From the NCBI RefSeq assembly GCF_932526225.1, contig NC_064040.1:16222994-16286993 (forward strand): a stretch of 64,000 nt of DNA, in the 5' to 3' direction. A program made the translations under genes and the position numbers. The DNA is from Nematostella vectensis. Its lineage: Eukaryota; Cnidaria; Anthozoa; Actiniaria; Edwardsiidae. A model generated the notes under the pieces. It did no database searches and was not told the DNA's origin. It saw nothing but the letters and a program-made list of their open reading frames with translations. The stretch's first letter is position 1, and each line of letters opens with the position of its first letter. Below are positions 10,700 to 22,479 of the stretch, piece by piece.

Positions 10700-13600
10700 T
10701 CAGCGGATGATACAGAAACCATATCCCTGTCTCGGCTTGCCGTCATATTCCCCATTGATTAATTTCTCAAGCATGGGCCATGAGCGATGATAGATGAAGG
10801 TTACTTCGTCTGCGTCGTACAGAGCCTTGCTGGCTAATATGTAGGCGAACTCCTCGATTATATACAACACTGCTTCTCTAATGCTGTCGTCATTATAAAC
10901 ATCGGGATAAAAATCCGCTATAAACAAAAACAAAAAGAAACAACATCAACACCAGGTTACTTGCTAACATTAAATAAAATGCTACTGAGTGGTGGCTTGT
11001 TTCTTATATTCTGAGTATCAAGTTCCGTGTTCGCTTTATGTTATTTCGTTTTTTTTTTTTGCTTTTACTATAGTGAAGAGAAAAAAAACAGCTTACGTAA
11101 TATCACAGGTAAACATGAAAATACCATGTGCATTATATATACATCAACCAAAAAAGAAAAAGCGCTTGATACAATAGATTGGTCGAAGGAAGAATAAGAT
11201 ACAATTACAGAGCTAGTGATTGCACTATCCATGGTTTCGGATTTAACCAGATAGTATCGGATCTAACTAAGAATTTTACTTAGAACTGATCCACATGAGA
11301 GTGGCCATTACAACAGTACCTCAACCCGCGCACAATTACTCTACTAACAGGGGATAGGGTAAGAAACAAACACTACATTCCGTCCCTTCTTAGACAAATA
11401 GTTCCTAAACTATTTAAATATTGTAAATAGTACAGAAGTATCATACAAGACACCCTAATGTGTGGTTACTGTCCAGTGTCAATTATCTAATATCCTACAA
11501 TAAAGTCATCAAATCTTGCAGGCGACTTTCTAGTAGTTCTTTGAACTACTTCTTACTCAATTTATCCCGTAAGTGGTAGGGTACGCGACGCTTAGGCTAA
11601 ATTCAGGTTCTACATTTGCATCAATTGGAATCTTAAGCAGGTAGTCCTTTAGTTTTCCAATGCCTCCACAGCAACCCGGATACTTAAATACTAAAATATC
11701 AGTTACTGTCTGATTTTGATGTACAGCATTTACATTTTGGTGTCCCAGCCTTAAGACCCCTAATGCTAACGCAGTTGCTCGTCCTAGAAAAGATTATCCC
11801 TTTCCTTCAATAGCTATATATTCCACATTGTTCAAAACATTTTGTCCCCAAATCACTTGTTCAGTAAACTTGCCAATTATAGGTAGAGGATATTTACTGC
11901 CATAAGGGTACATGTTCGGTTTGCACTTTGCTGATTCACAGACGATATGTTGAGTCTTCAACTTTTCCCAATGTGTCTGATCAATAATATTGCAAGTGGC
12001 ACCAGAGTCAATAACCATTGAAACAGGTATCCCCCCAACGTTCACTGTTATTTTAGCATGACCGTTTGAATCACCATAACCAGTGCCGGTCACAGGCGTA
12101 CCTGACATCATTCTGTTCGACTTTCCTGACTTCCAGTTTTGGTGGATGCCTATTTTGTTTGCTCTTACAAACTCTCTGAAAGCGATCCATTCCTTTACAC
12201 TTGTGGCAGGTCTGGCTCCAAGGTTTACAGCCTTTTTCATTGGACATATGACCTTCTTGACCACACCGAAAACACTTGCCATCAAACTTCTTAGATCGTC
12301 CAGACTTGTTTTGCCGACCAGCAGATTCCTTCTTGTTGAAAACTCGGGTAACTTCCTTCTTGTCTCCTAGATCTGCAGTCTGTCTATCGTTTTTCCCTTC
12401 AATATCCCCAGCTTGACGTTCTGCATCCTCCAAAGGTCAAGCAATTTCTCACAACTGGCTCAGGGTTAAAACTCGTCTCTTCTGAAGTCGTTTGAGCCGC
12501 AGGTCATGTGACCATACAACCACTTTTAACTTGGTCAAGAATTTGTTCATCCAAGAATTCTGCTTCGCCAAATTCGCCGAATTGGCATTTCTGTCGAAGC
12601 CTCGTCACGTATTGTTCTACAGTTTTGTTTGGAGACTGCCTTGTTTCACCGAGACTAGCAGAGCAGACCAAGCCCGACCACAAGCTCTTAGTTCCCCTAC
12701 TGGGTTCCAAGAACCTGGGCGAGCTTCCTGCAAGGGTCCAACGGTTCCAGATGCGGCTGTTGCACTTCGCATACACAATATCACAAGTTCAAGGCAAGAA
12801 CCTTGAGCACTGCGGACGCGCTATCCAGAGCTTCTTGCAAAGAATACTCAAACCGGAAGAGCTGAAACTCCAGGAAAAGGTTGACCAATTCATGGACGCC
12901 GTCATGGATGGTCTACCCTCATCTAGCGACCGCCTCTGTCAAATCCGAAAAGAGCAGAGCAAGAATCCGGTCTGCAACATGATCAAACAGAATTGCACCG
13001 AGGGATGCCCGGAAAAGTTGAGCGTTACAAGTACGCTAAAACCCTACTGGGAAGTCAGAGGAGAGCTGTCAGAACGGACTACTGATAAAGGCAGAGCGCA
13101 TCCATCCCGACGTCATTACGGGAAGAAATAGTCCAAGTTATTCACACTGGTCATCAAGGAATCGTCAAATGGCCAGAAGTAAGTAAAGCAATTGAATAAG
13201 CTGAGACGCAGTCCCACTGAGGCACCATACCCTCAAAGCTACCGGAACGTCCGTGGCAGAAAGTGGCGTGTTACAAAAGCGCAACATACTTACTGGTGAT
13301 CGACTCCCTCTCGAGGTATGTTGAGGTGTCACGTCTATCTAATACAGTGTCTAAGGGTATCATTGAACACTTGAAAGCCATATTCGCAAGGCATGGTTAT
13401 CCCGAGAGTTCATGACAGATAATGGCCCACAATATGCCACAGCAATATTTGCGCAATTTGCTAAGTCATATGGTTTTACTCATGCGACAAGTAGTCTTCA
13501 CTTCCCAAGATCCAATGGGGATGTAGAGAGAGGGGTCCAGACAGCAATGAAACTAATCAAGAAGTCGGAAGACCCCTATCAAGCGCTGCTAGCCTTCAGA

Positions 13601-16198
13601 TCAACGCCACTGACCGCCTTCGTACAACAGTACCAGGTACACCTCCCAGTCGAGAACCAGCCTGGCCTGATCTAGAGTCTGTAACAGATAGGCACACTTG
13701 CTGCTTTTTATTTTACACCTGTTGCTGCAACCAGAAGATAGAAGTAATGGTTTAACTAGAATAAGTTTTGATAAGTGTCCTCTTACATTACCCATGTAAA
13801 GTAAAATAAATATTAGAAAATATGTCCTGATTTTATAACCTGATGTTTGCTGCTTATGTTTAGTTCTAATGTCCACGAGTATCTTCTGCTTTGCTGGGTG
13901 CTATTTCTGTACAGAACTTGCATAAGCACAGATTATTTTCAGCGATGTCTTTTCTTTGTGTCTTCCTTTTCTCTTCTCCCTATTTTTAGCACAATGCTAT
14001 TCATATTTCACAGAATGCCTGATTAAAAGTACCGAGCTACCGCTTCACGCATAATCCTCTAGGAGACACTGCTAAGTAAAAACTGTGGCCATTGCGGGCC
14101 CAAGCTCACCAAGTTCTTCCATAGAAGGGACGGGCCCTGTTTAAAAACAACTCAAGGAATGAAATTTCTTTGAAATTTGAATATATCTATTAAATTCAAA
14201 AGTTTTACACAGATTACTCTGGTTTTTAACAGGCCATCCGCACTATATTATTAGTCACATCCTCATACCCTCATCCTCAAAACACACTATCATAAGTCGA
14301 AATATCTGGCCTTCCTCAAAGGCGCGAGATATCTTGTTTCTTCAAATACCATGGAACCCCGACAACTCGACTTCACACAATTGTCCCTCAGGGGCGGATC
14401 TAGCTTTTCGCTGTAAGGGGGGGATGACTCTGTAACAAAGGAGGGAGGGGGTATAAATTTGTTTGTTGATATGGCTCTCTGGCAGCCAAAGGGGGTGGGG
14501 GGTAAACCCCCTAAACCCTCCCCCTAGATCCGCTATTGTCTACCTGACTCCTTTTCTGACATCTCGTCGCGGGGGGTCTTGCCTAGCACCCTCGCCACCT
14601 CCCTTACTGAGTCCTGTCGAAAGAGCGTGTTCGTGCGGTATAACCGAGTGATCTCTTCCAGCTTCTCTTGGTACACAACGTGCGTGGCAACCTCGCGCGG
14701 CCAGTCCACGAAATGGAAGTCACCGGGGAGCTCGCGAAGTTTAGACAACTAAAAAGACACGGCGTCAGCATTCTTATCAGATTGATTCAAAATAGGGAGA
14801 GAAGGTAGAGAAGACCTATATTCCCCTGCTAGCAAAGATTTCTTCCTGCCTGTTCCTATCATCTCACTTATCCGTGTTGCGTCTTTATGCTCCTTCGCGT
14901 TCTCGCTTGTTATTTTATTTCTGTCCGCATGAGAAACCTCTGTCGATAGCTGCTATGGAACGTAGCAAGTCTTGGGTATGGCTTTCTACAACAGGATAAC
15001 AAAATATACACGAAATCTAATTAAATGTGTACATTTTTATTGATAAGTAGTTAGATTAACTGTTTTTATCATAGGTCATACTAGGTCAACTGGTCCTAAT
15101 TAAAAAAACGGGGTTTAGAAGAGGTATTTGCTTTCGTCGCCATATTATCTTCTAACCAGCTGTTACATAGCTTTTTTCCTGCTGACCCAAACAAACTCCA
15201 AGGACACGACACGGATAAGTGAACTGATAAATAACTTACAAAAACGAACAGTAAGAAATCTCTGCCAGCAGGGTTGGTTTGATGTTCCTCTAGGCTTGTA
15301 TGGAAAGCGTGGTATCGCTGTATTGTGACGTCATTTTCTCGATACACTTTTTCTTGGTTACAAGTCCCTTTATATTTCTCACTATATTTTCGAATGTCAC
15401 ACCGTTTTCGTTTGAGGAGGTGTCATTATTTAGCGGGGGGAGGGGGGTGGGGGTGCTCTGTTTTTTTTTTTTAAATAGGCGAAAACATTTTTGTCCTTCA
15501 CTTGTGCTTAGGCGAACATAAATTATTAAATTATTAAATGATTGCACAATATATTATTATGTTGATACAATGTATAGTCCTTTGCGCTAAGTTTTGTAAG
15601 GGAAGTATGTTTTTATTAGCACACCTAACGTAAGGTAAGTAAAATGTAATTTATTTCTGAATTGGTACACGTTTGCACCGGTCACGGTGCAAACCCTCAG
15701 ACAATCCGCAACAAAAGTAAGTAGGGCATTTTACATAACAACACTTTACCCTCTTTGCCCCTAATTAATATTGGTTATAGGCGACTTTTAGCTCAAAACA
15801 CAAGCAGTTGCTAGGTGTTCATTCGCCCTCCAACATTAAGGAGGGGGGGGGGAGGGAAAGTGTCCGTTTCTTGTAACAGGTTGTAGATATTTCCCTACCT
15901 TTTTAATGGCTCTCTTGCAGTGTGCTCGTAGATAATCGGCGTGTTTTTTCGCTCGTTTCACAGCATCCTTAGATCCCATGGCTCTGTACGTATGTACCGA
16001 GGGTTGCTGAGGAACGAATACAACTATTTTCCTGGGCTCTTTGCCGAGAAACTCGACGTACTGTTCAATAATAGGCTGTTTGTAGTATGGGTTACCAGGG
16101 CTCATGCCAAACAGCACGACGCCTTTCTCCTCCAATACTCGGTCCCCAGTCGTGAATATCAGCCCGCCATCTTGGTGGTGTTCATGCTTAAGTGGCAT
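10700..16198 (-). CDS. Cyclodipeptide synthase, copy 1 (three exons)
   Basis: CDPSs take amino acids from two aminoacyl-tRNAs and join them into a cyclodipeptide by a ping-pong mechanism on a class-I aaRS-like fold. Exons: 16198-15899 (100 codons, donor AAG|GTAGGG, phase 0), 14748-14544 (acceptor TTTTTAG, donor TCAG|GTAGAC, phase 1), 10917-10700 (acceptor TTTATAG, stop TGA). The product is about 240 aa, normal for the family. Visible catalytic features: GMSPGN with nucleophile Ser33 and Asn36, Tyr187/Glu191 in LYIIEE, and Tyr211-His212 in FIYHRSWP. These place it in the NYH subfamily. Copy-specific changes cluster at residues 133-147 (I, R, N, T, S) and the end is CIIR. AATAAA lies at 10565-10570, about 130 nt past the stop. 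There is an in-frame upstream stop and no earlier ATG. A published Nematostella CDPS is active and prefers Trp; these copies are probably that gene or close kin. Confidence 0.9.
11530..12665 (-). pseudogene. Ty3/gypsy gag-protease remnant in intron 2 of CDPS copy 1
   Basis: Minus strand: a Gag segment (TVEQYVTRL...FGEFGEAEF), two CCHC-type zinc knuckles (CFRCGQEGHMSNEKGC and CHKCKG...C), then, after a frame change, an aspartic protease with VIDSGATCNIID. A pro-RT linker with stops follows down to about 11530. The frame is broken between the knuckles and the protease and there are stops downstream, so it is not functional. It ends head-to-head against a plus-strand RNase H/integrase remnant. 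Confidence 0.85.
12675..13680 (+). pseudogene. Ty3/gypsy RNase H-integrase remnant in intron 2 of CDPS copy 1
   Basis: Plus strand: the end of RNase H (LLGSKNLGELPARVQRF... then NLSTADALSR in a shifted frame), the linker, and an integrase core with TDNGPQYAT and HFPRSNGDVERGVQ. Copy 1 is additionally deleted near 13610: the LEHGVSPAELLFGRR stretch present in the other three copies is missing. There are multiple frame breaks. It is oriented opposite to the adjacent gag-pro part. Confidence 0.85.
14389..14533. mobile_element. hAT-like MITE fragment abutting the exon 2 splice donor
   Basis: The left end is CAGGGGCGGATCTAG; the right end is the inverted CTAGATCCGC, with its last bases missing. 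It ends 8-9 nt from the 5' splice site of CDPS exon 2 (donor GT at 14543-14542). The same element is at 54337-54485 in copy 4. Copies 2 (28130-28222) and 3 (41950-42043) keep the right end but have lost the left end. Confidence 0.65.
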
Positions 16199-18360
16199 TG
16201 TATAAATGAACGCAAGGTGGAAAAGGTAAGTTGTACACCTTGGTGAACTTTTGAGAGATACAGGCGGTTGAAGAAGAGATGTTCACGTCTTTGTGAGACA
16301 GACGTTGTGCTTGTTAGAATATTATTAGGTTCTATGGTCCTATGGTCCTATTGATCTATTGTCACGTCCACACAACCACGCATTTATTACTATATAGGTT
16401 ATCCTGTAATGACGGACGTGTGGTCGCGACCATATGACCTCCTCCTCCTCCTGTTAAAAGCGATATTCTAAGTCATACACGCAAGTGCGATGTTATAAGC
16501 GGAAAAGTGCCATATTATGAGATATAATGTGCGGTGTTTTGAAGCAAATTGTCTTATGTCGTGACGCCAAGAGTCAGATGTTGTTGGCGATTTGCATAAT
16601 GTGCCATGACGCAAGCCTAAACATCCAATCGTGTGTGACAAATACTCACATGTCGTTGTGCAAAAAGTCCAATGTCGTAACGCAAAAAGTGCAATCTCGT
16701 GAAGCACAAAGTGCGTTTGCAAAAAGTGAGTTTTTTTCTACATAGACCAGCATGCTTTGCGAATAGACTAGAAACGTAATTGCGAAATCCTGAGCTTAAA
16801 TTTTTAGATTCTAGATTTCCAGTCGTTTCTCGAGTTTGATATCTTGACGTTTTTTTATCTCTTTGTGTGGATGATTTATAGCTTGCTTCCCTTGTAATCT
16901 ATAGGTTTCATTATTTAGTGCATTGTTTAGTGCGTAAAAATGTTCTTCTAAGAGCGTGTTTTGTTCTTGTGACAATTCGCAATAATTATAAATTGTACGA
17001 AAAAAATTATAAACATTTTTTTTCTCTGTATTTTTTGAAATCATAGACGCTTTCAAAATATTCATTCTGCTTTGCAGAAATATAGATGCGTTACTTTTTG
17101 CCTTGTAATATCGTTTCGAAATTATTAACAGCGTATATCTTATTGCTTTGATCACAATTGTGATCGAAAAATGAGTGTTTGCCGAAAAGTTGGGTGATTC
17201 GCGCGCTAATGGTGTTCAAAAGCTTATAAAAAATATTGATAAAAATCACCGCTCCAATTGCTCCAGGATTCCTTTTGGATACTTTGCTCAGGTTACACTC
17301 AGCTTTTTTCTGGGGAAGATTCGGGCTCCACAATCAATTATATGTGTATTTTGGGTGGGAGCGTCCTATTTTGTATGGGAATGTCTAATGTTTATCACCC
17401 ACTTGTATAACTCTTGACGTAACAAGTGATATGCAAATTAGATATTCGGATGTCGCCGGTTTCATGCAAAAATTTGCCAAAATTGCTCATTATAAAAGGA
17501 TCAAAAATCAGGTTTCCGTTAAAATCAAGTATCGAAAATTGGAGGAATTATTGTTGGGATATTACGCTACTTTACTAACTAGTCAATTTGTCAAAATAAG
17601 CAAAAGAGAATTTTGTGTCACGTTCTCTTTAATGAAATATTATTTTGATGACGCCAGCATATATTTTCTTCTAGTGACGTCATTGATGAATCATGTCACG
17701 TGACTATATTGGTGCAACCCCCTTGACTCCTTCATGACACATACCAAGATTGTTTGCCATACGATGTTTCGTTTATAAGATATGGATAATTTTGTTCTTA
17801 ACGAAACCGGAATAGTTTTGCTTTTAGTGACTTCATTGATGACGTCACAAATCACGTGACCATTTTTTGCACCCCTTTGACACAAACATGTCGCCTGCCA
17901 AGTTTGGTTGTGAAACAATGTTTCTTTAAAAAGATATGAATGTTTTTGCTTTTAATCACGTTTTTTTTTTGCTTTAAAAGACGTCATCGACCATATTGTT
18001 GCTTCCCCTTTGACACCTACATGTCACCTAACAAGTTTGGTTGCCATACGATGTTACTTCGTTAAATATAAATATGTTTTATTTTGATGACGTCTGCATA
18101 ACCACGTGACCACAGTTTTGCACCTCCCTTGACACATACGTGACAGTCTTTTAAAAGAAACTTACCATGTACCGTCGTGACAGAGCTGTGGCAGGCCTCG
18201 AAATATTGGGGGGGCGGGGCACGATAAAGAAACTTTAAGAAAATATGGGGGGCAGAGCCACGGCCTTACTGTTCATTTCCTTATAGTTGTTTAATATATT
18301 GGGGGGGGGGGCACGTGTCCACAGTTCCGAGCTCTTGCTACGGCCCTGCATGGTGAATTT
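16199..18360. other. Region upstream of CDPS copy 1
   Basis: Contains the 5' leader and putative promoter, with TATATAG-like sequence on the minus strand near 16390, about 190 bp before the ATG. 16485-16735 is a degenerate repeat rich in AAAAAGTGC and GTCGT. 16800-17400 is AT-rich with no recognised gene. 17640-18140 is made of about three to four ~165-bp units (next entry). No protein-coding gene is supported. Confidence 0.45.
17640..18140. repeat. ~165-bp tandem units with TGACGTCA and CACGTG palindromes
   Basis: Each unit holds GACGTCA, usually in a TGATGACGTCAC context, then ATCACGTGACC, TTGACAC and CCAAGTTTGGTTG. The same family recurs at 35090-35490, 47490-48060 and 56460-57620, i.e. 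mostly upstream of the CDPS genes. The palindromes are perfect CRE/ATF-like and E-box-like sequences, but a regulatory role is only inferred. Confidence 0.7.
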
Positions 18361-18502
18361 TAAGGTTGTTAACATTCATTCTGCTTGTTATTATTGCTCT
18401 CCTGGGAGTCCAGTTCTCACAGTATAAAATGAGTTTAAGGTATCGTGTGTTATGTATTGGTTGATGTTACCATGGAGATAGCGTGCAATCTGGCAGCGGG
18501 CG

Positions 18503-19110
18503 ATGGACCAGGTCCTACAAGGTATACCACACGTGCAGTGTTACCTTGACGATATAATCATCACAGGCTCCAGCCTGGAAGAGCATGTCTCCACTCTGGA
18601 CAAGGTTTTGGGCGGACTGGAGGACTTTGGCCTTAGGGTCAACAGAAAGAAGTGCACATTCATGCGTGATTTAGTGCAATGGTCTCCATCTGTCCAAGAG
18701 CAAGACCGAAGCTATGACACAGCTCCGCAGCCCAGAGAGTGTTGGAGTGCTGCGCTCCTTCTTAGGAATGGTACAGTACTACTCACGGTTCTTACCTGAT
18801 TTGGCAACTCACCTAGCACCCTTACACAAACTACTACAGAAGGGTGTGTCGTGGGTCTGGGGTGTGGTGCAGGAGCAGAGTTTCAGGAAGGTCAAGGGCA
18901 TGCTGTCGGAGGAGCGTGTCCTTACACACTTTGACCCGGACTTACCGTTGATCCTCGCCTGCGACAATTCCTCTTATGGGCTAGGGGCGGTCCTGGCACA
19001 TGTGTTGGTAGATGGTAGTGAAAGACCAATTGCATACGCATCCCGCTCATTGTGCATTACAGTGAGAAAAGATGTTCAAATTGAAAAAGACGCTCTGAGT
19101 TTGTACTGGG
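18503..19110 (+). pseudogene. Ty3/gypsy reverse transcriptase-RNase H fragment (copy 1)
   Basis: Contains the RT catalytic YLDD motif (QCYLDDIIITG), then LRVNRKKC. After a frameshift near 18670-18715 come LRSFLGMVQYYSRFLPDL and the start of RNase H (ILACDNSSYGLGAVL, IAYASRSL). It stops abruptly at the GC-rich insertion. The same fragment, similarly shifted, is at 48892-49510. Its sequence differs from the gypsy remnant in CDPS intron 2, so it probably comes from another family. Confidence 0.85.
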
Positions 19111-19126
19111 GCAGAACACCGGCTTC

Positions 19127-22100
19127 GGTGCCGCGGCTTCGTCTTCGGACGCCGACTGCTCTGCGTCGGGCTCGCCTCCGGGCGTCGGCTGCCCCGCGAC
19201 TGGCGCTGCGATGCCGCCTTCGGGCGCCGTCTGCTCCGCGACGGGCGTCGGCTGCTCCTCGGCAGGCACGGCGGCGGGCGGCGACCGCCCCAAGATGGGC
19301 ACGGTGGTGTCGCCCTCGGGCGTCGACTGCTCCTCGACAGGCGCGGCGGCGTCGCCTTCGGGAGCCGGCTGCCCCGCGATGGGCGCGGCGGCGTTGCCTT
19401 CGGGCATTGGTTGCTCCGCGACGGGCGCAGCGCCTTCATTGGGTGTCGACTGCTCCGCGATTGGCGCAGCGGCGGACGCGGCGGGGTTGCCTCCGGGCGT
19501 TGGCTGCTCCGCGGCGGGCTCTTCGGGCGTTGGCTGCTCCGCGGCGTCGCCTTCGGGTGTTGGCTGCTCCGCGGCGGGCTCTTCGGGCGTTGGCTGCTCC
19601 GCGGCGAGCGCGGCGGTTGTTGCAGCGGCGAGGGCGGCCAGGGCGACCCTGCGGTCCCTCTTCTTCTGTGGCGTCGTCCGCTCCGCGCCCAGGTTGCAGA
19701 GCAGGGGAGCCTGCGTCTTCCGCAGCGCCTCGACCCCGCCCAGCGCCTCCACCTCTTTCTCGAGGAAGTGCCCGTACGTCGACGTCTCCGCGTCGGTCGT
19801 GGCCTCCCCGCCCTCTTGTGCGGGGGCGAGGAAGAGGTAAGTGCGTGGCGCACCGCGGAAGGTCGCCGACGCGAACCGCCGGCAGACGTATTCGCCGGGC
19901 TCCAGGTCGACTGCCTTTGTCGCGTTCTTGGGCAATGGGGCGGGAGCCTCCTGGAGCGTGCCGCGTTGGTGTGCCTCGTCTATGGTCTGGTGCTCCTGTG
20001 CTTTCGCCGCCAGGGCCTGCAGAGTGGCCAGGCGCTTGGGGTCTGGGGCAGCGACGACTCGGATCGGGTTCCAGTGGATCTGGTGGCCTTCCTCCGTCTG
20101 GAAGCTCTGCGAGCCTGCCGACGCCAATGGGGGGAAGCCAGTACGTTGTCCTCTCGTACTTGTCCGGGCCGGACGACTCGAAGAACTCGGAGCATTCGTC
20201 GAGGACGGCCTCGAGGCCTTTCGTCGCCCACACCACTTCTCGATAGCCGTCGAGGTACCGCGCCTTCTCCCCGGGCGGAGGGGTCCACAGCGGAGGCCCC
20301 AACAGCACGACGCGCGTGCGCCACCGCTGCGGTTGCCCCTTGGGCGCCTCGCCGGCGGCTGTCCTGCGGAAGCCCAGGACGGTCCACCTCCTTCCACACA
20401 CATCTGAGACTCGCTCCGTACGGCCGCTGGCCAGAGACTCCTCGACGGCCCTTGCCGCTTCCCGTGACTTCTCCACGTAGGCCTCGTGTCTGGCGGCCAA
20501 ATCGGCCAGCTTCGCCAACCCCTCGGCACGCCGCTGCTGCGACAGCTGCTGCAGCTCCGCGACGTACCTCCGCCGCTCTTCGGCGAGTTTGGCCCACGCG
20601 TGGCGCTTCCACTCCTCGGCGAACGCCGCGTCCTGGATCTCCAGGAGGCGCGCCTCGCAGCCCCTAGTCGACAGCGTGGATATCGTGCGCCCAGCCGCGA
20701 TCTCGGGCACCTCGAGTAGGCGGAGACGTCCTTGCCCACGGCGTGGCACTTGGCCGTCCTCTACACCCACGAGACCGCGGCCGACGGGGGCAGAAGCTCT
20801 GCTGGGTCGGGGCCGTTCGGGTGCAGCCCGGTGGGTTGCTTGCTGGCGGCCAAGATCGTGCCGGCGTCGGCGTCTTTGGTGTAGCACCGCAGCGGGGCCA
20901 ACTCCACGCCCTCCCCGTCTACCGCAAAGATGTCGACCCGAAAGATCGTGCACGCCCGGAGCCCAAAGTCGGCCGCGGCCCATTCAACTGCCCTCTCCCA
21001 GGACGCATCCGCGTCTGCGTTCGCCTTGGTCGGGCGGACCCGGACACCCGAGACCCTGCCCGTTGTGGTGTGGGCGTACCAGGCCACGAAGATCGTGCTC
21101 TGCGGGCGGTCGGCCAGCACGAGGCAGCGGTCGAGGCACGCGGCCAGGTTCTCCAACTGCGTTTTCGGCGGCTGGACCACGAAGAGGCCCTCCCCTTTGG
21201 GGGACACCAGGGCCAGGGTCTCCCCCACTACCTCGGAGGCTGTGTCGGCCGAGAGGTCCTGCCCACTGCAGCCGTAGAGGGATACCTCGATCCGGGTGCA
21301 CCCTCTGGCCTGCACGTCCGGGTGTAGGAAGGTCTCCCGCAGGTGCTTGTTCGGCAGTCGACGTAGTCGGCCAGATGGCCGCCGACGGACTCCCGGACCT
21401 CGCCCGCCTCGAAGTTCGACACCACCTTGTTGTAGAGCTTCGTCTGCACCGTGTGGCCGGCGGCGCTCGTGCGGACCCAGGTGCAGACGTGCTTCCCCAC
21501 GCTGTCGGTGTTCGCCAGCACCGTAGGGACGTCTCGTTCGGCCACACGCATGGCCGCGGCGAGGTCCCCTTGCTCGCGAAACCCCTCGGACGCGCAGAGA
21601 TGCTCCACGAGCGTCTTCCGGTCGAGGACCCCCGAGATGGTGTACAGGCCGTAGCCCTTGCGAAGCAGCTGGCGCTCGAACGCCGGCAGCGCGGCCTGCA
21701 GCTCGGCCATGGGGACCTCGGACACGTCCACCTTTGCCACAAAGAGGCCGGCCGGTTCGGTTTCTGGGTACAGCTCCCGCCACTTCGCCAAGGCCTTTTT
21801 GCCGGTGTCGAACTCGATCCTGGCGATGGTCTCCCGGATGGTGCTCCCCTCGGTCCGCTCCCGAGTCGCGACTGTGTGGACGAGGCTCGTGTGCGCGTGC
21901 CCGCCCCGGCGGGTGCCGTCGGGGGTCCTCCAGATACTCTCGTGTACGGCGATCGAGACTCGGCGGACTGCGTTCTTCGCGGCGCCGCCCTCCCAGGTCG
22001 TGCAGGAGAGGCGCCCGCCTTGGACCACGCAGTCTTCGCGGCGCAGGTAGCCAAAGACGTACACGTCGTCGACAAACGTCGGGAGCCCCTCCAGAGGGCG

Positions 22101-22253
22101 CAGGTGTGTACGGCCCTGGTTGCCGGCCAGGTAGTCGACCTGGGAGATGTCCGACACGAGGTTGCTCTCGTGGGCGTTCTCCAGAAGGAGGTGGGCCGCC
22201 ACGGCCTTCTCGGATCGCAGCCCCATAGCCTGGAACGTCGCTTGCACCGCCAT
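19127..22253 (-). pseudogene. Large decayed ORF in the GC-rich insertion, unrecognised
   Basis: ATG at 22253 begins a coherent frame of about 300 codons. A frameshift near 21357 moves it into a second frame that runs to an in-frame TAG at 20763-20761. Another shift near 20718 leads into a coiled-coil-like Ala/Glu/Arg-rich part (about 20700-20450), and a shift near 20120 leads into the last part. That part ends in a low-complexity tail of AEQPTPE-type 12-residue repeats (19140-19650), cut by the left junction. The intact product would have been about 1000 aa. There is a GGHAHTSLV motif near residue 119 and KLYNK near 272, followed by RIEVSLYG; the HxH and YxK/RIE arrangement weakly recalls replication-initiator (HUH-type or Rep_trans) proteins, but this is not a firm match and no function is assigned. 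Confidence 0.6.
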
Positions 22254-22479
22254 CGTGGTAGCTCCGTCTATTGAGACAACTCGCTGGTCGCTTTATACCT
22301 TGGGGCTACCAATCTCTAATTCGATGTCGTTGGGGCTACCTGGCCGGCTGGTGGCCCTGCGGCTCGGCGAGGCGGTGGCGGTGGTGGGCCCCGCGGCGCG
22401 AAACCACGTGGTCGCGGCTCGATGCCGCGGTGCGCAAGCACATGGTCGCGGCTCGATGTCCGCCCTGCCGTGGCCCAGT

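Noticed and set aside
12083..12806. Plus-strand ORFs over the gypsy gag-protease part of CDPS intron 2
   Set aside because: Antisense to zinc-knuckle and protease motifs that read clearly on the minus strand.
17431..17703. 90-codon plus-strand ORF conserved in two array copies
   Set aside because: It runs into the TGACGTCA satellite, has no recognisable domain, and both copies are recent duplicates.
19047..20667. Long plus-strand ORFs (up to 510 codons) across the GC-rich insertion
   Set aside because: They are Arg/Ala/Pro-rich antisense shadows of the minus-strand frames; GC-rich DNA lacks stops by chance.
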